From the IMG/VR virus record IMGVR_UViG_3300025133_000182, positions 1 to 48,230 of that record: a DNA stretch of 48,230 nucleotides; one strand, given 5' to 3'. A program made the translations under genes and the position numbers. Positions 17,840-26,753 of the stretch are shown here, piece by piece (positions within the stretch are counted from its first letter, which is position 1; each line of letters opens with the position of its first letter). Source of the stretch: a virus. The notes below the pieces were generated by a model, which saw only the letters and a list, made by a program, of their open reading frames with translations, searched no databases and was not told the origin of the DNA.

Positions 17840-19833
17840 TAATAATCTCCTAGAACTTTACCAACAATATCAACTTCAGGAAATTTTACTTCAAATATTG
17901 CAGGATCTAATGATGGATAAATTATACCCTTTTTAGTCGCTGAAGATATATCGTAAATGTTGCCCGAATAACCAGATGACTTTTTAAATTTATTTTGTAA
18001 TACGACAATTTGTTTTTCAGGATTTTCATCTTCGGGCGGAATAACATTATTAACGCCTTCTACTAAAGAAATTTCATATGCTATATCTGATAAAATAATT
18101 GGTTGGTTGATCTGCCATTTATCTATATCGAAATAATCTTTAACTTTTTGAATACATTTTAATAGTATCTCTTCTTTATTATATCTCTTTTTCACATAGA
18201 TTGCAAAACGGAGCGAGATATTAATTACAAATGCGTCTTTTAAATTTATTGCATCCGTTAATATTCTGTATGGCCCAAGATATGTTCTTATATTTTTCTT
18301 TGTGGCTTGATTAACCGCTTGCAGAGATTTATTATTGTCATATCCAAGCACGTAAAAATTTAATGCCATCGGATTAGCTTGCCTAACAGCCAATTTAGAA
18401 ATTGGAATTTCTCCACCAAAATCGTCAAGAGTTTGTTGTGTAATTGTTTGTTCTTGTAATACGCCTTCACCAGAAGTGATTTGATCGTCTTGTGTTATAT
18501 AAACTTTTGCGATATTACCATATTTGGCTGGAAGATTGTAAACTCTTGAAATATAGTCTTCCTTTGATACACTTCTATTCTGTGCGAAAAAATGTTGTTT
18601 GATATTTTCTTTTAATTCTGTTAAGCTTTGTTCGCCTCTTCCACCTGTAGCCGGTACAGGGTTATTAACGGCGATAGAATTTTTTGCTTCAGCTAATAAT
18701 CCAGTATCTAATCCTGTTGTTAGTATTTCCGTACTAAGGCCTTTAAGAGCCGTGACAGTATTTGAAGGAACGTTTGCCTCAACTCCTCCACCATACGAGT
18801 ACTCTACTGTTAATGTTGTACTTCTTGGTGCTCTTCCATATACAGAGGTATTCATAAAGTTTGCGGGATCAAGAACTGAATTGTTATTTAAATAATTTGA
18901 GTTTGTAAAGCTATTACCGACGGTAGAAGGATTTGGAATTACTTCTTCATCGACTCCATTTTCTACACCAGAACCAAAGTGTAATCGCGTATTTCCATCT
19001 GCAGTCACTTTAAGTTTAAATCTATTTTGAGTTCTTATCATTTTTAAGATATATGGTGTAGTATCATTATAACCTGCAAGATTTTCGTCAAATTCCGCAG
19101 TATTAGGTACATCATCAAAAATCAAATCTTGTGCAAGACTATCAACCTCATACCATTTATTACCATCACTATCAGTAACAGATATTATTTCTAATACTTT
19201 TTTATTTGATAATGTTATCATGTCATACGCAACTGCGGTGGTAAAATCAAACGTTTCAGTTACAACAGTTCCACTAACAACTCGAGTTTGTTTTTTTAAT
19301 AAAAATTTAGTCGGTGTTACACCGTCATCTGCTAGTTCATAAATAGATACAGTTGTTGGTGACATAGATCCGGAGTATTTAAAATTTAAATCATCCAATG
19401 TTCTAAACGATTTACCGGCGGATGGTGCTTCAACTTGAGATCCGACTTTAATGGTGTATGCATAATTATAATTTGGTTTTATATTTGTTCCTGTACCTTT
19501 AGCTGGTACTGTTTGGAAAAAATCTACGGTGGCGATTGAAGGTGTAGACAGCACAGGTCTATATCCGTATGAATGTGCTATATCAAAAATGGTTTTTCGT
19601 TCTTCAGCATAAACTAACAATGATTCACGAAACTGTTCATCAATATAAAACGAAAGAACATCTCCGACATAAGACGCCATTTCTATAAACATCATTCCTG
19701 GGGAAGCTTCATTAAAATCCGCATATGCCGTTGGGAAATAGCTCTTTGCATGTTCTACTAAATCTTTTTTGAAACTAGTAAAATTCTTATTTAAATAGTT
19801 TACTACCTTAGGTCTTTCTTTTATTGATGCCAT
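17839..19833 (-). CDS. gp6: T4 gp6-like baseplate wedge protein (baseplate J family)
   Basis: At 664 residues it matches T4 gp6 (660) in length. The N-terminus shows the family pattern: KNFTSFKKDLVEHAKSYFPT, DFNEASPGMMFIEMASYVGD, then LSFYIDEQFRESLL at about 60-73. The central region carries baseplate-J features (NRFKLKVTADGNTRLHFGSG at about 270-290, then SLTELKENIKQHFFAQNRSV near 402-421, followed by KEDYISRVY). gp6 forms the inner ring of the contractile-tail baseplate, joining wedges, and works with gp25, whose gene overlaps this start by one base. This is one of the most secure assignments in the window. Confidence 0.92.
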   Translation of the reverse strand: MASIKERPKVVNYLNKNFTSFKKDLVEHAKSYFPTAYADFNEASPGMMFIEMASYVGDVLSFYIDEQFRESLLVYAEERKTIFDIAHSYGYRPVLSTPSIATVDFFQTVPAKGTGTNIKPNYNYAYTIKVGSQVEAPSAGKSFRTLDDLNFKYSGSMSPTTVSIYELADDGVTPTKFLLKKQTRVVSGTVVTETFDFTTAVAYDMITLSNKKVLEIISVTDSDGNKWYEVDSLAQDLIFDDVPNTAEFDENLAGYNDTTPYILKMIRTQNRFKLKVTADGNTRLHFGSGVENGVDEEVIPNPSTVGNSFTNSNYLNNNSVLDPANFMNTSVYGRAPRSTTLTVEYSYGGGVEANVPSNTVTALKGLSTEILTTGLDTGLLAEAKNSIAVNNPVPATGGRGEQSLTELKENIKQHFFAQNRSVSKEDYISRVYNLPAKYGNIAKVYITQDDQITSGEGVLQEQTITQQTLDDFGGEIPISKLAVRQANPMALNFYVLGYDNNKSLQAVNQATKKNIRTYLGPYRILTDAINLKDAFVINISLRFAIYVKKRYNKEEILLKCIQKVKDYFDIDKWQINQPIILSDIAYEISLVEGVNNVIPPEDENPEKQIVVLQNKFKKSSGYSGNIYDISSATKKGIIYPSLDPAIFEVKFPEVDIVGKVLGDY

Positions 19834-20270
19834 TATTTTACTGCCCTTAATAGATTGAGTGTTAATGATTCCATCGACGACGTATCAGTTTTAATGGAAA
19901 AGTGTATACTAATAAATACTTCGTTTGTTGCTTCTGAACTGTCAACTATTACGTTATTTAAAATAACATGTGGAAGCCACGTCGCAACCGCTTCTTTTAT
20001 TGAATCTATGAGTTTATTGTCGAAATCCCCATCAAAATTTTCAAATAAAACTGCAAAGATATTACTGCCAAATGTTGGTTGGCCTACTCTTTCACCCTTT
20101 ACGGTTAAGAGCAAATTCTTCAAATTACTTTTTGTTTGTTCAAGAAGAGTACTTGACTGTCTAAAAAAGCCGTTATTACTTAATCGAATAGGTAGTACTA
20201 CTCCGATCTTAGAATCAGGGTCCTTATCTCTAGCTCTAGTTGACGTTGCAAATGGGTTATCTAATGCCAT
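19833..20270 (-). CDS. gp25: T4 gp25-like baseplate wedge protein
   Basis: It has 145 residues, against 132 in T4. The family pattern is clear: KIGVVLPIRLSNNGFFRQS, then LKNLLLTVKGERVGQPTFGS at about 51-70, IFAVLFENFD, and a C-terminal beta hairpin (EVFISIHFSIKT). The Glu-Pro-Arg-like core of gp25/GPW proteins appears here as KGER. gp25 is a small wedge component that contacts gp6 and the sheath initiator. It precedes gp6 with a one-base overlap, a conserved order in contractile systems. Confidence 0.9.
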   Translation of the reverse strand: MALDNPFATSTRARDKDPDSKIGVVLPIRLSNNGFFRQSSTLLEQTKSNLKNLLLTVKGERVGQPTFGSNIFAVLFENFDGDFDNKLIDSIKEAVATWLPHVILNNVIVDSSEATNEVFISIHFSIKTDTSSMESLTLNLLRAVK

Positions 20271-20317
20271 TTATCTTTCCAATCTTCTCATGATGCTTAA
20301 TATCCAATAATATTCCA

Positions 20318-20803
20318 TTATTTAATCCCTGATGTAGCCCCTAATAACGAGCTGGCAAATGAATTAGTTATTGGAGTAAAACTTCCACCTAATTCGGATG
20401 AGCGCGCTCTTGTAGTTAAATATCTAATTCCTGAATTAGTTACTGCAATACCTAGTTCCATCTTTGGTGCAAACGCTTGAATAGCATCCGCAGCTGTAGC
20501 CAATGTCTGTATTTGTGTAGGATTACTTGGTATAGACGAACCTATTAATTGTAATTGTTCTGCAATGTACTCAAAGCCGACAGTAATAGAATTTGCCTCA
20601 AATATTGGTATTACCTTTTCAGGATCTGGCGCTACTACAGCCCTTTTGACATAGTCATGGATTGCAATAGCCTCGTCCCTGGCTTTATCCACGTTTTGTT
20701 TCATTTCTTGAATTTTCGGCTTTGTTTTTAAAAATTTATTTTTTGCAGTTTCTTTATTTTTAAGATTTGCAATATTTTTTATTAGCCTCCGGAGATCGAG
20801 CAT
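20318..20803 (-). CDS. 161-aa baseplate-cluster protein, mostly helical
   Basis: The N-terminal 65 residues are helical and charged (KNIANLKNKETAKNKFLK). The middle is an Ala/Gln-rich helix (IQTLATAADAIQAFAPKM) and the end is Ser/Thr-rich. It shares TAATG with the 150-residue gene upstream and precedes gp25. No family is recognised; position suggests a hub or wedge assembly factor. Confidence 0.6.
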   Translation of the reverse strand: MLDLRRLIKNIANLKNKETAKNKFLKTKPKIQEMKQNVDKARDEAIAIHDYVKRAVVAPDPEKVIPIFEANSITVGFEYIAEQLQLIGSSIPSNPTQIQTLATAADAIQAFAPKMELGIAVTNSGIRYLTTRARSSELGGSFTPITNSFASSLLGATSGIK

Positions 20804-21255
20804 TATCTACCAGTACCTTGTTTTTTTTCAATGGCCTTAACAACTTTTGCGGAATGTCCACTGAAAGCCTTTTGCATAAAATTTGGCATTGTTGATACTT
20901 CATCCGCAGAAGGAGGCCTTGAGGTCCCTGGAACTAATTCGTTCATTCTGTCAGTTGTATATGCTCCACCACCCATTGTCGGTATACTATCGTCATGTGA
21001 TATTCCACCTTGTGTTTCATTTAATACCTTATTTAGTATTGGATCACTCGCATACTGCTTAACAGGTGCATCTTCTTCAAGTAATTCTTCAGAGAGTTTC
21101 ATGTATGAAGGTTCATTTACACTTTGAGGTTTTATTTTTTTCGATTTCGAAATTTCAACGAGTAAACCTTTTACTTGTTTTTTAACTTCCTTCCGGACTT
21201 CTTCTTTTATTACAAGTTGAAGAGCCTTAAATATGTTTTTAGTTGGTTTATTCAT
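20803..21255 (-). CDS. 150-aa baseplate-cluster protein, basic helical N-terminus
   Basis: The first 50 residues are a strongly basic helix (ALQLVIKEEVRKEVKKQVKG). The remainder is low-complexity and probably disordered (SIPTMGGGAYTTDRMNEL, then PGTSRPPSADE), ending in a basic helix AKVVKAIEKKQGTGR. The N-terminal helix loosely recalls the KLK-type peptide of the left-end genes. Function is unknown. Confidence 0.55.
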   Translation of the reverse strand: MNKPTKNIFKALQLVIKEEVRKEVKKQVKGLLVEISKSKKIKPQSVNEPSYMKLSEELLEEDAPVKQYASDPILNKVLNETQGGISHDDSIPTMGGGAYTTDRMNELVPGTSRPPSADEVSTMPNFMQKAFSGHSAKVVKAIEKKQGTGR

Positions 21256-21287
21256 AATTATTACCTTTATCTTTAATAATATATATC

Positions 21288-22784
21288 CTAAGAAAAATTT
21301 CTTGTACGGTCCATTTTGTCAATTTCCGTCATACAATCTTGTAAATCTAAAATTTGTGAGTCTAGTAATGCGTTAATATGAGACTCTCGTAAATCTATCC
21401 CTTCACCATTACCAGTTATACCGCCTGCGCCTGCACTGAATGTATCATCTCCGAAGGGTACAATAAACGGATAATCATCTAGATTCATATCGGATCCATT
21501 CATGTTAACATTTCCATCTTCAACAATATCTCCAGCAACAAGGTCTGTTCCTTCCGGCATAAAGCCAGAACGATTATTTGTGTCAATATCAAATCCACTC
21601 ATTTCACCGGCTAAAGCGTCAATCATACCACTTAAATCGTCTGCACCTCCACCAGTTCTTGCTGCGCCTAAATCACCCGGTAATCTTTCTATGTAAACAC
21701 CGCCGGCGGCTTCACATTGTTCCTTTGTTAACCCTGCTTCGGCGCCTCTATTTGAAGCACACTGTGCTAGTATTTTTTGTAGTAACGCAAGAAGCTGGGG
21801 TAAAACTTTTGACGTATCAGTTAAATTCTTCACAGCAGTATTTAGCATAATAGGAAATCCTTCTATGACTTGCAATATCATTAAGAATGCTTCTACAATT
21901 CTTATAGGCGCGAATATCCATTTCAAAAGTTTTAGTGCTTTCTTTACTAATTTAACCATTTTATTTATTTTATCTAATACCATTCGAATAGTGTTAATTG
22001 TTCTCATTACTCTTTGAATTAATGCAATAAGCTTCTCAACATTTGGAACATATTTACATGCATCGCCTGGATCCAGTTCTACTAGGTTAACTAGGTTTTG
22101 AGTCTTAGCTATAAATTTTCCTTGTATCGCCATTAGCTCATTTAATTTCGTTTGTATTTCAACCCACCACGAAAAATCCAATCCAGGGATTTCCAAATCT
22201 AACTCTAATTCACTTAAAAAATCATCAAGTCTACTACCTTCCGCTGGCGTCCCAGCTAACTCCTGTAAACTACAGAATGCTGCCTGATCATCAGGACCTA
22301 AACCTGCAGCTGCACCATCTGGAGATGTAACGGCTCCATCCACTCCCGCAGTTCCACGCCCGGGCATGCGCGCGGGAGCCACTATTTCATTTCCATTCTC
22401 ATCAATGGCGGAACCGTTCAATAATAAATCTCCTTCAAATAATTGTGTTCCTGGAGCATAAAATCTTGCTTCGCCACCCATACCAGAATGTATGACATCA
22501 ACCCCATCAATGCCGGCTTCAAATCCGCCTTCTGTTATAAAGCCATCCGTAATTTCTTCACCTAAATTATATAAATCTGGGTTAAGTGATGCGTCAACAC
22601 CAAATGCCTGTTCGGCGATTTGATCGTATAAATCTTCATCAGCGGATTGATTCAGGGGAGTGTCTCCAGAGAGCGAAGACTTGATAGCACTTCCACCTAT
22701 GATTTGATCACCAAGCAATAAACGGGATCCTGCAGGTAATGATCTTCTAACAGAAGTAATGTTTTTGCAATATAAATCAGCCAT
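21288..22784 (-). CDS. 498-aa baseplate-cluster protein with central helical region
   Basis: Residues 1-200 are acidic and Gly-rich (LFEGDLLLNGSAIDENGNE). Residues about 210-345 are a long amphipathic to hydrophobic helical stretch (IRMVLDKINKMVKLVKKAL, then FLMILQVIEGFPIMLNTAV). The last 150 are again acidic and Gly/Asn-rich, with a CASNRG/EQCEAAGG cysteine pair. It lies between the gp5-like spike gene (one-base overlap) and the wedge genes. It may belong to the hub or spike complex, but no family is recognised. Confidence 0.6.
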   Translation of the reverse strand: MADLYCKNITSVRRSLPAGSRLLLGDQIIGGSAIKSSLSGDTPLNQSADEDLYDQIAEQAFGVDASLNPDLYNLGEEITDGFITEGGFEAGIDGVDVIHSGMGGEARFYAPGTQLFEGDLLLNGSAIDENGNEIVAPARMPGRGTAGVDGAVTSPDGAAAGLGPDDQAAFCSLQELAGTPAEGSRLDDFLSELELDLEIPGLDFSWWVEIQTKLNELMAIQGKFIAKTQNLVNLVELDPGDACKYVPNVEKLIALIQRVMRTINTIRMVLDKINKMVKLVKKALKLLKWIFAPIRIVEAFLMILQVIEGFPIMLNTAVKNLTDTSKVLPQLLALLQKILAQCASNRGAEAGLTKEQCEAAGGVYIERLPGDLGAARTGGGADDLSGMIDALAGEMSGFDIDTNNRSGFMPEGTDLVAGDIVEDGNVNMNGSDMNLDDYPFIVPFGDDTFSAGAGGITGNGEGIDLRESHINALLDSQILDLQDCMTEIDKMDRTRNFS

Positions 22785-23980
22785 TATAATCCACTTTTAG
22801 GTTTCCTAGATAATTTTACATTTGTACTCAAAAGGGTTTTTTCCATATGTGTTTTTGTTTGAAGCTTTAAATATTCTGCTAAACCCGATGCTGCAGCAGC
22901 CAGTGCCGGATTTGGAGATGGTCCGCCAAGATTTCCAACTGACACGGAAGTTTTCACGTTATTTAAGAAACCCTGAAACTGCTTAAATATGCCATCTAAA
23001 TACTGGACTAATTGATCACCCATAACTGCAGCTTGCAAATTTGCTTTTTCTACGTCTCCCAATAATACATTATGTCCTACAATATTAGTATTTTGTTTAG
23101 ATACAAAATGATTTTCATTGCCAGAAACAATATATGTATTACCACCTTCTTTTGCATTAAATACAATCTGATCTGAATCTACCATTATTAGCGGACCAGA
23201 AAATTCTTTTGGCACATTTGCCGATACAGGGATCGTATCTAATTTTATTGTTTCGTCTCGAATCAGATAAACAGAAGCTACATCTTCATTCACATTTTCG
23301 ATAAGTGGAGTATATAAAAACTCATTATCATTTTCTTCTTCTGCAATTCTAATTTTTATAACAGAATCACGTTCAGTACCTTCAGTTTTTCCAATTCTAA
23401 TAGATTGATCATTTCTACCATTAACAGCCCAATCACCTGGAAATTGTTTAACCGGTCTTGGCATTTTATTAATAGAAAATCCGCCATTGCTAGAATCCAA
23501 TATCGATTCAATATTACCTTCCTTTATTTGTCCATTCCCGGGAGTACTGCTCATTCCAAACTTTGAGTTATTATTAACATTATTACTAATATTAATTCCA
23601 GAGTGATAGAATGTTTGAGCACCTAAAGTTATTATTGAAACCATTTCACCAATAACGGGATAATCTCGGATAGCGCTGTTTACGGGTAAAATCCACCCTT
23701 CGCCGGTTGAAGGAAGAATATCAAATGGTATCATTGGTGTAGCCAATATTGCTCCTATATAAAATTCATTATTTAAACCTGCCTTTTCTAAATCGTCTTG
23801 ATTATATATGACCCCCTTAACTTCAGCCAGTACTGTCTGTATACTAATTGAATTTGTGCTTTCAATTAATTGGAGTGCAATGTCTCTAACACGTTTTTCA
23901 GTTGGTACACTATCATTTACCGTAACTGTTTTATTGCTAGTCAGGTCTTGGTAGATCCCTTTAATTCCACCTTTGTCCAT
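22784..23980 (-). CDS. gp5-like baseplate hub/spike protein (OB-fold), no lysozyme domain seen
   Basis: The 398-residue product shows an OB-fold region of the gp5/VgrG kind at about 85-135 (WILPVNSAIRDYPVIGEMVS, then IITLGAQTFYHSGINI). Later come a KMPRPVKQFPGDWAVNGRND segment typical of marine T4-like spike proteins (near 175-195) and repeated Asn/Gly beta strands (DQIVFNAKEGGNTYIVSGN). The C-terminal 75 residues are helical. T4 gp5 carries an internal lysozyme domain, and I see no such insertion here, so this copy is structural only. It begins the cluster that leads to gp25 and gp6. Confidence 0.72.
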   Translation of the reverse strand: MDKGGIKGIYQDLTSNKTVTVNDSVPTEKRVRDIALQLIESTNSISIQTVLAEVKGVIYNQDDLEKAGLNNEFYIGAILATPMIPFDILPSTGEGWILPVNSAIRDYPVIGEMVSIITLGAQTFYHSGINISNNVNNNSKFGMSSTPGNGQIKEGNIESILDSSNGGFSINKMPRPVKQFPGDWAVNGRNDQSIRIGKTEGTERDSVIKIRIAEEENDNEFLYTPLIENVNEDVASVYLIRDETIKLDTIPVSANVPKEFSGPLIMVDSDQIVFNAKEGGNTYIVSGNENHFVSKQNTNIVGHNVLLGDVEKANLQAAVMGDQLVQYLDGIFKQFQGFLNNVKTSVSVGNLGGPSPNPALAAAASGLAEYLKLQTKTHMEKTLLSTNVKLSRKPKSGL

Positions 23981-23983
23981 TAT

Positions 23984-24373
23984 TTAGCCCTCTATTGGTT
24001 CTATAATACCTAGACTTATATCGTCTACATCATTTTGTATGTTTTCTGTTGCAACCTTTATTTTTGATAAAATTTCTTCTTTCTCTTTTTCGGATAAACC
24101 ATAATCGCCTTCTCCAGTCTTGGCCTCAGTTTGAACTAATCGTTGTACAACAGCCGCTAACTTTACTAGTAATTCGTCATTTCTGATATTGGCTTGCATA
24201 TATTCGCTAATCATCGGAAACAATTGCATTGCGCTATTACTGTCTTTAATATATGTCATAAGTTCATTTACGAGAGATTCGATCTGAATTTTATTCCTAG
24301 ACGTATTCTTATCTATTTTTTGAAATAGATCAGCTAGTGTTGTTCCTTTAAATATTTCATAGTCAGCTGACAT
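23984..24373 (-). CDS. 129-aa conserved structural-cluster protein
   Basis: It is a helical acidic protein: MSADYEIFKGTTLADLFQKI at the start, NIRNDELLVKLAAVVQRLVQ at about 72-91, and an acidic end (NDVDDISLGIIEPIEG). From memory the 'NDE-LVKLAA-VQR' pattern recurs in small proteins beside baseplate hub genes of marine T4-like phages, without a proven role. An ATATTTATAG motif lies 19-27 bases upstream, so it probably opens the long late baseplate transcript. Confidence 0.62.
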   Translation of the reverse strand: MSADYEIFKGTTLADLFQKIDKNTSRNKIQIESLVNELMTYIKDSNSAMQLFPMISEYMQANIRNDELLVKLAAVVQRLVQTEAKTGEGDYGLSEKEKEEILSKIKVATENIQNDVDDISLGIIEPIEG

Positions 24374-24391
24374 AACATGTTATCCTTTGAC

Positions 24392-24400
24392 TATAAATAT
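24392..24400 (-). promoter_or_regulatory. Candidate late promoter motif ATATTTATA
   Basis: The minus strand reads ATATTTATAGTC, 19-27 bases before the 129-residue gene at the head of the baseplate cluster and just past the stop of the sigma-factor gene. The core matches sites at 5683, 6797 and 8873. Confidence 0.4.
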
Positions 24401-24404
24401 GTAA

Positions 24405-25127
24405 CTATCTAGGAATTAGTGGGCGCGTCTTGTCAGTAGTGACATGACCATTTACATTCCATTGTTTTTCTAGCGAGCTATAATGGGATTTCATGGTATT
24501 AATTACTTTCGTAATATGTTGAGTTTTTGCTCCAGAGATCTCTCGCAATAAAATATAAAGTGCTTTCTTATTGAAAATTTCAATTGAATCTAATCTATCC
24601 ATCAATTCTACAATTGAATATGCAATATTAATGTCTCTATCTTTTTTGAATACCCGCGGAATGTTCTCTAACCAATAATCAACAATCTGTATGAAAAATT
24701 GGCTTTTTTCAACTTTTTCTGCTTCTGAATCTCCAGAGACCATGCTTTTAACTTCTTTGTGGTTTAATTCAATAAGAGTTTTATGAGTTTTCATTTTCTT
24801 GTAATTACCATTATTATGGCATATTAACCAATTTTTAACGACTACACTAAAATAACTAAAAGCTTTTCCATTACCTTGCTTATATTTGTTAAGACGCGTT
24901 ATCATGAATGAAATTACTTCATGTTTTACATCTTCTAAAGGAATATCAAAATAATAAAATTTAAATGTATGAATAATATTTTCTACTAATTTCTCTAACG
25001 GTTTTCTTAAATGTTCATTATATATTGCATTCTTTTCTCTATAGCTCTGGGATTCGTTATAACGTACGATAGCATCTTCAGTTTCTTGTGTAAAATACAT
25101 TCTTGTTTTTGATGGCTTTCTAGGCAT
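24405..25127 (-). CDS. gp55: gp55-like late sigma factor
   Basis: The 240-residue protein has a basic N-terminus (MPRKPSKTRMYFTQETEDAI). A sigma region-2-like core follows at about 60-120: FDIPLEDVKHEVISFMITRL, then NGKAFSYFSVVVKNWLICHN. In T4, gp55 (185 residues) replaces the host sigma factor for late transcription together with the sliding clamp and gp33. This copy is longer, with extra helices at the C-terminus (IVELMDRLDSIEIFNKKALY). It sits immediately before the structural genes it would activate. The family call is good; the promoter specificity is not known. Confidence 0.82.
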   Translation of the reverse strand: MPRKPSKTRMYFTQETEDAIVRYNESQSYREKNAIYNEHLRKPLEKLVENIIHTFKFYYFDIPLEDVKHEVISFMITRLNKYKQGNGKAFSYFSVVVKNWLICHNNGNYKKMKTHKTLIELNHKEVKSMVSGDSEAEKVEKSQFFIQIVDYWLENIPRVFKKDRDINIAYSIVELMDRLDSIEIFNKKALYILLREISGAKTQHITKVINTMKSHYSSLEKQWNVNGHVTTDKTRPLIPR

Positions 25128-25129
25128 GT

Positions 25130-25384
25130 TTACTCCTCAGTAATTTGTTCTAATTTAAATACAGTTTCTTTTAATTGTGTGAATACAGTTCCAACTTCAT
25201 CATCTGCTTCAAAGTGTCCTGTGGAATCTATCTTTTTCATTTCTACTATTGCTTCCTGTATTGACATATATGTTGAATCTACCCATTGTTCTAATCTATC
25301 AACCTTTGTATACAAGTTATAAATTATATAGGTTTGTGTTAATATAAGTAATACAGAAAATATTATGGTAAATATTTCTATCAT
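25130..25384 (-). CDS. Small membrane-anchored coiled-coil protein
   Basis: One N-terminal membrane segment (IFTIIFSVLLILTQTYIIYN, residues 4-23) is followed by a heptad-like acidic helix (VDRLEQWVDSTYMSIQEAIV) and a second helix at the end. The start overlaps the stop of the 2OG oxygenase gene by 4 bases, and only 2 bases separate its stop from the sigma-factor ATG. Function is unknown. Confidence 0.6.
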   Translation of the reverse strand: MIEIFTIIFSVLLILTQTYIIYNLYTKVDRLEQWVDSTYMSIQEAIVEMKKIDSTGHFEADDEVGTVFTQLKETVFKLEQITEE

Positions 25385-25995
25385 GATCTCTCCGTGGTAT
25401 CAAAATACAATAGTTGATTTAATCTTTCGTACTTTTGTGGCCCTAGGGGTACGTTTACAGAATGGTACATTGATCCTCTGAACAATACTAGTCTATTGTA
25501 TTTGTTTGCTATTGTGTCTGTTTGTTCCCAATTATCTTTTGATTCTGAAGTTAAGGGATCAAACGTTTGTCCATCAGTTGCATCACCTGTGCGCCATAAG
25601 GTTTGGTCTTGTCCGGTAGGAATATGTCGCCAAAGCGATGTACCACAAGCAGTAGGACATTCTTTATCTAAATATATTACCCCAGCCCAGCTTGTCCAAT
25701 CGTGGTGAATCCAATTTGGTTGAGCATGATCATCTGAATGTACTAACTTATAAAATGAGCAATTGAAGTTTTCAAAATCATTAAAAGACGTCCACCAATA
25801 ATTACCCTTCTCGTTATTGACTTTTTCCCCAATGATATCTTCCAATGTAGGAATAAGATCTATTGCAGGGAACCCAACAGTTCGTAAAAAATGGTTGCCG
25901 CCCGCAGCGTTTCGCCATTCTTGTGATTGTGCAAATTCTACAACTTCATCTGGATTCTGGTAAAAATCGTCTATGATATGTATATTTGATATCAT
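25381..25995 (-). CDS. 2-oxoglutarate/Fe(II)-dependent oxygenase-like protein
   Basis: The 204-residue product shows the facial triad of 2OG-Fe(II) oxygenases: H97-H98-D99 within NWIHHDWTSWAGVIYLD, and a distal His at 178 within LFRGSMYHSVN. Arg191 (YERLNQLLYFD) is the candidate 2-oxoglutarate ligand. The N-terminal 'IIDDFYQNPDEVVEFA' opening is usual for phage oxygenases of this type. The substrate is unknown; such phage enzymes may modify proteins, sugars or nucleotides. It overlaps the HD-domain gene upstream by 4 bases. Confidence 0.8.
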   Translation of the reverse strand: MISNIHIIDDFYQNPDEVVEFAQSQEWRNAAGGNHFLRTVGFPAIDLIPTLEDIIGEKVNNEKGNYWWTSFNDFENFNCSFYKLVHSDDHAQPNWIHHDWTSWAGVIYLDKECPTACGTSLWRHIPTGQDQTLWRTGDATDGQTFDPLTSESKDNWEQTDTIANKYNRLVLFRGSMYHSVNVPLGPQKYERLNQLLYFDTTERS

Positions 25996-26753
25996 TTGAA
26001 TAAGTCTCCTAATTTATCAATATTTAAACCTTCAAGTACTTCTGCATCTGGCTTTAAAGATTCGCCTTTCATTATTTTATTATAATCAATTTTTGATTGA
26101 CCTGAAAAAAGATACGCTTCCTTTTCTAAACGTGTAGCTGTTGAATCGGCGTAGTGAACTATAAAACCTATATTAGTTTTAATAGTCTTCCACTCATAGC
26201 TTTCTATAAAATAATTTTCATTGCCTTTTTCATATAGTCCATCAGCCATCTTAATACCTAAAAATTCCTGTTCGGACATGTCAATTTTAAAATGATTAAG
26301 AAGATAAAATGTTCTATCTGTTACAGTCATGTAATGTAATTCAGGATTATGATTAAATGCTCTACCGTATTTTTTTACTTGCCAGTCATCTTGATTAACG
26401 ATATAATAGTCCTTATCTAATGTACCTACTTTACCTAAATCGTGAAACATTCCACAAAATACAACACTTTCTTCACTTATGTCATCGGTAAATAATCCAC
26501 CGTCTTTCCATAAATGATAATATTTCGTTGTCCAATCAATAACGTTTAATACATGAGCGACATAACCTCCAGGAAATGCGTTATGGAAATGTCGTGTTCC
26601 TGATGCCGGAGCCATGATCATTCTGTCTTTAAAATAATCATGTAAAGCCGTAATCTGTGTGTGGCGATTTCCTTTAAATGTTTTATCGATAACGTCAATT
26701 AGCTTTTGCCAATTGTCGCCCATTTCTATTGCGGTAAGATCTATACTTTTCAC
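25992..26753 (-). CDS. HD-domain phosphohydrolase, GTG start
   Basis: The HD signature is complete: H67 in GGYVAHVLNVID, H104-D105 in CGMFHDLGKVG, and a distal Asp in FIVHYADSTATRLEKEA. HD proteins are metal-dependent phosphohydrolases acting on nucleotides or RNA; the substrate here is unknown. The frame starts at GTG 26753, overlapping the upstream stop (GTGA) with GGGAG five bases before it. A later ATG (26723) would lose ten residues and has no clear ribosome-binding site. It sits with a 2OG oxygenase and the 3D-domain protein. Confidence 0.78.
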   Translation of the reverse strand: MKSIDLTAIEMGDNWQKLIDVIDKTFKGNRHTQITALHDYFKDRMIMAPASGTRHFHNAFPGGYVAHVLNVIDWTTKYYHLWKDGGLFTDDISEESVVFCGMFHDLGKVGTLDKDYYIVNQDDWQVKKYGRAFNHNPELHYMTVTDRTFYLLNHFKIDMSEQEFLGIKMADGLYEKGNENYFIESYEWKTIKTNIGFIVHYADSTATRLEKEAYLFSGQSKIDYNKIMKGESLKPDAEVLEGLNIDKLGDLFK

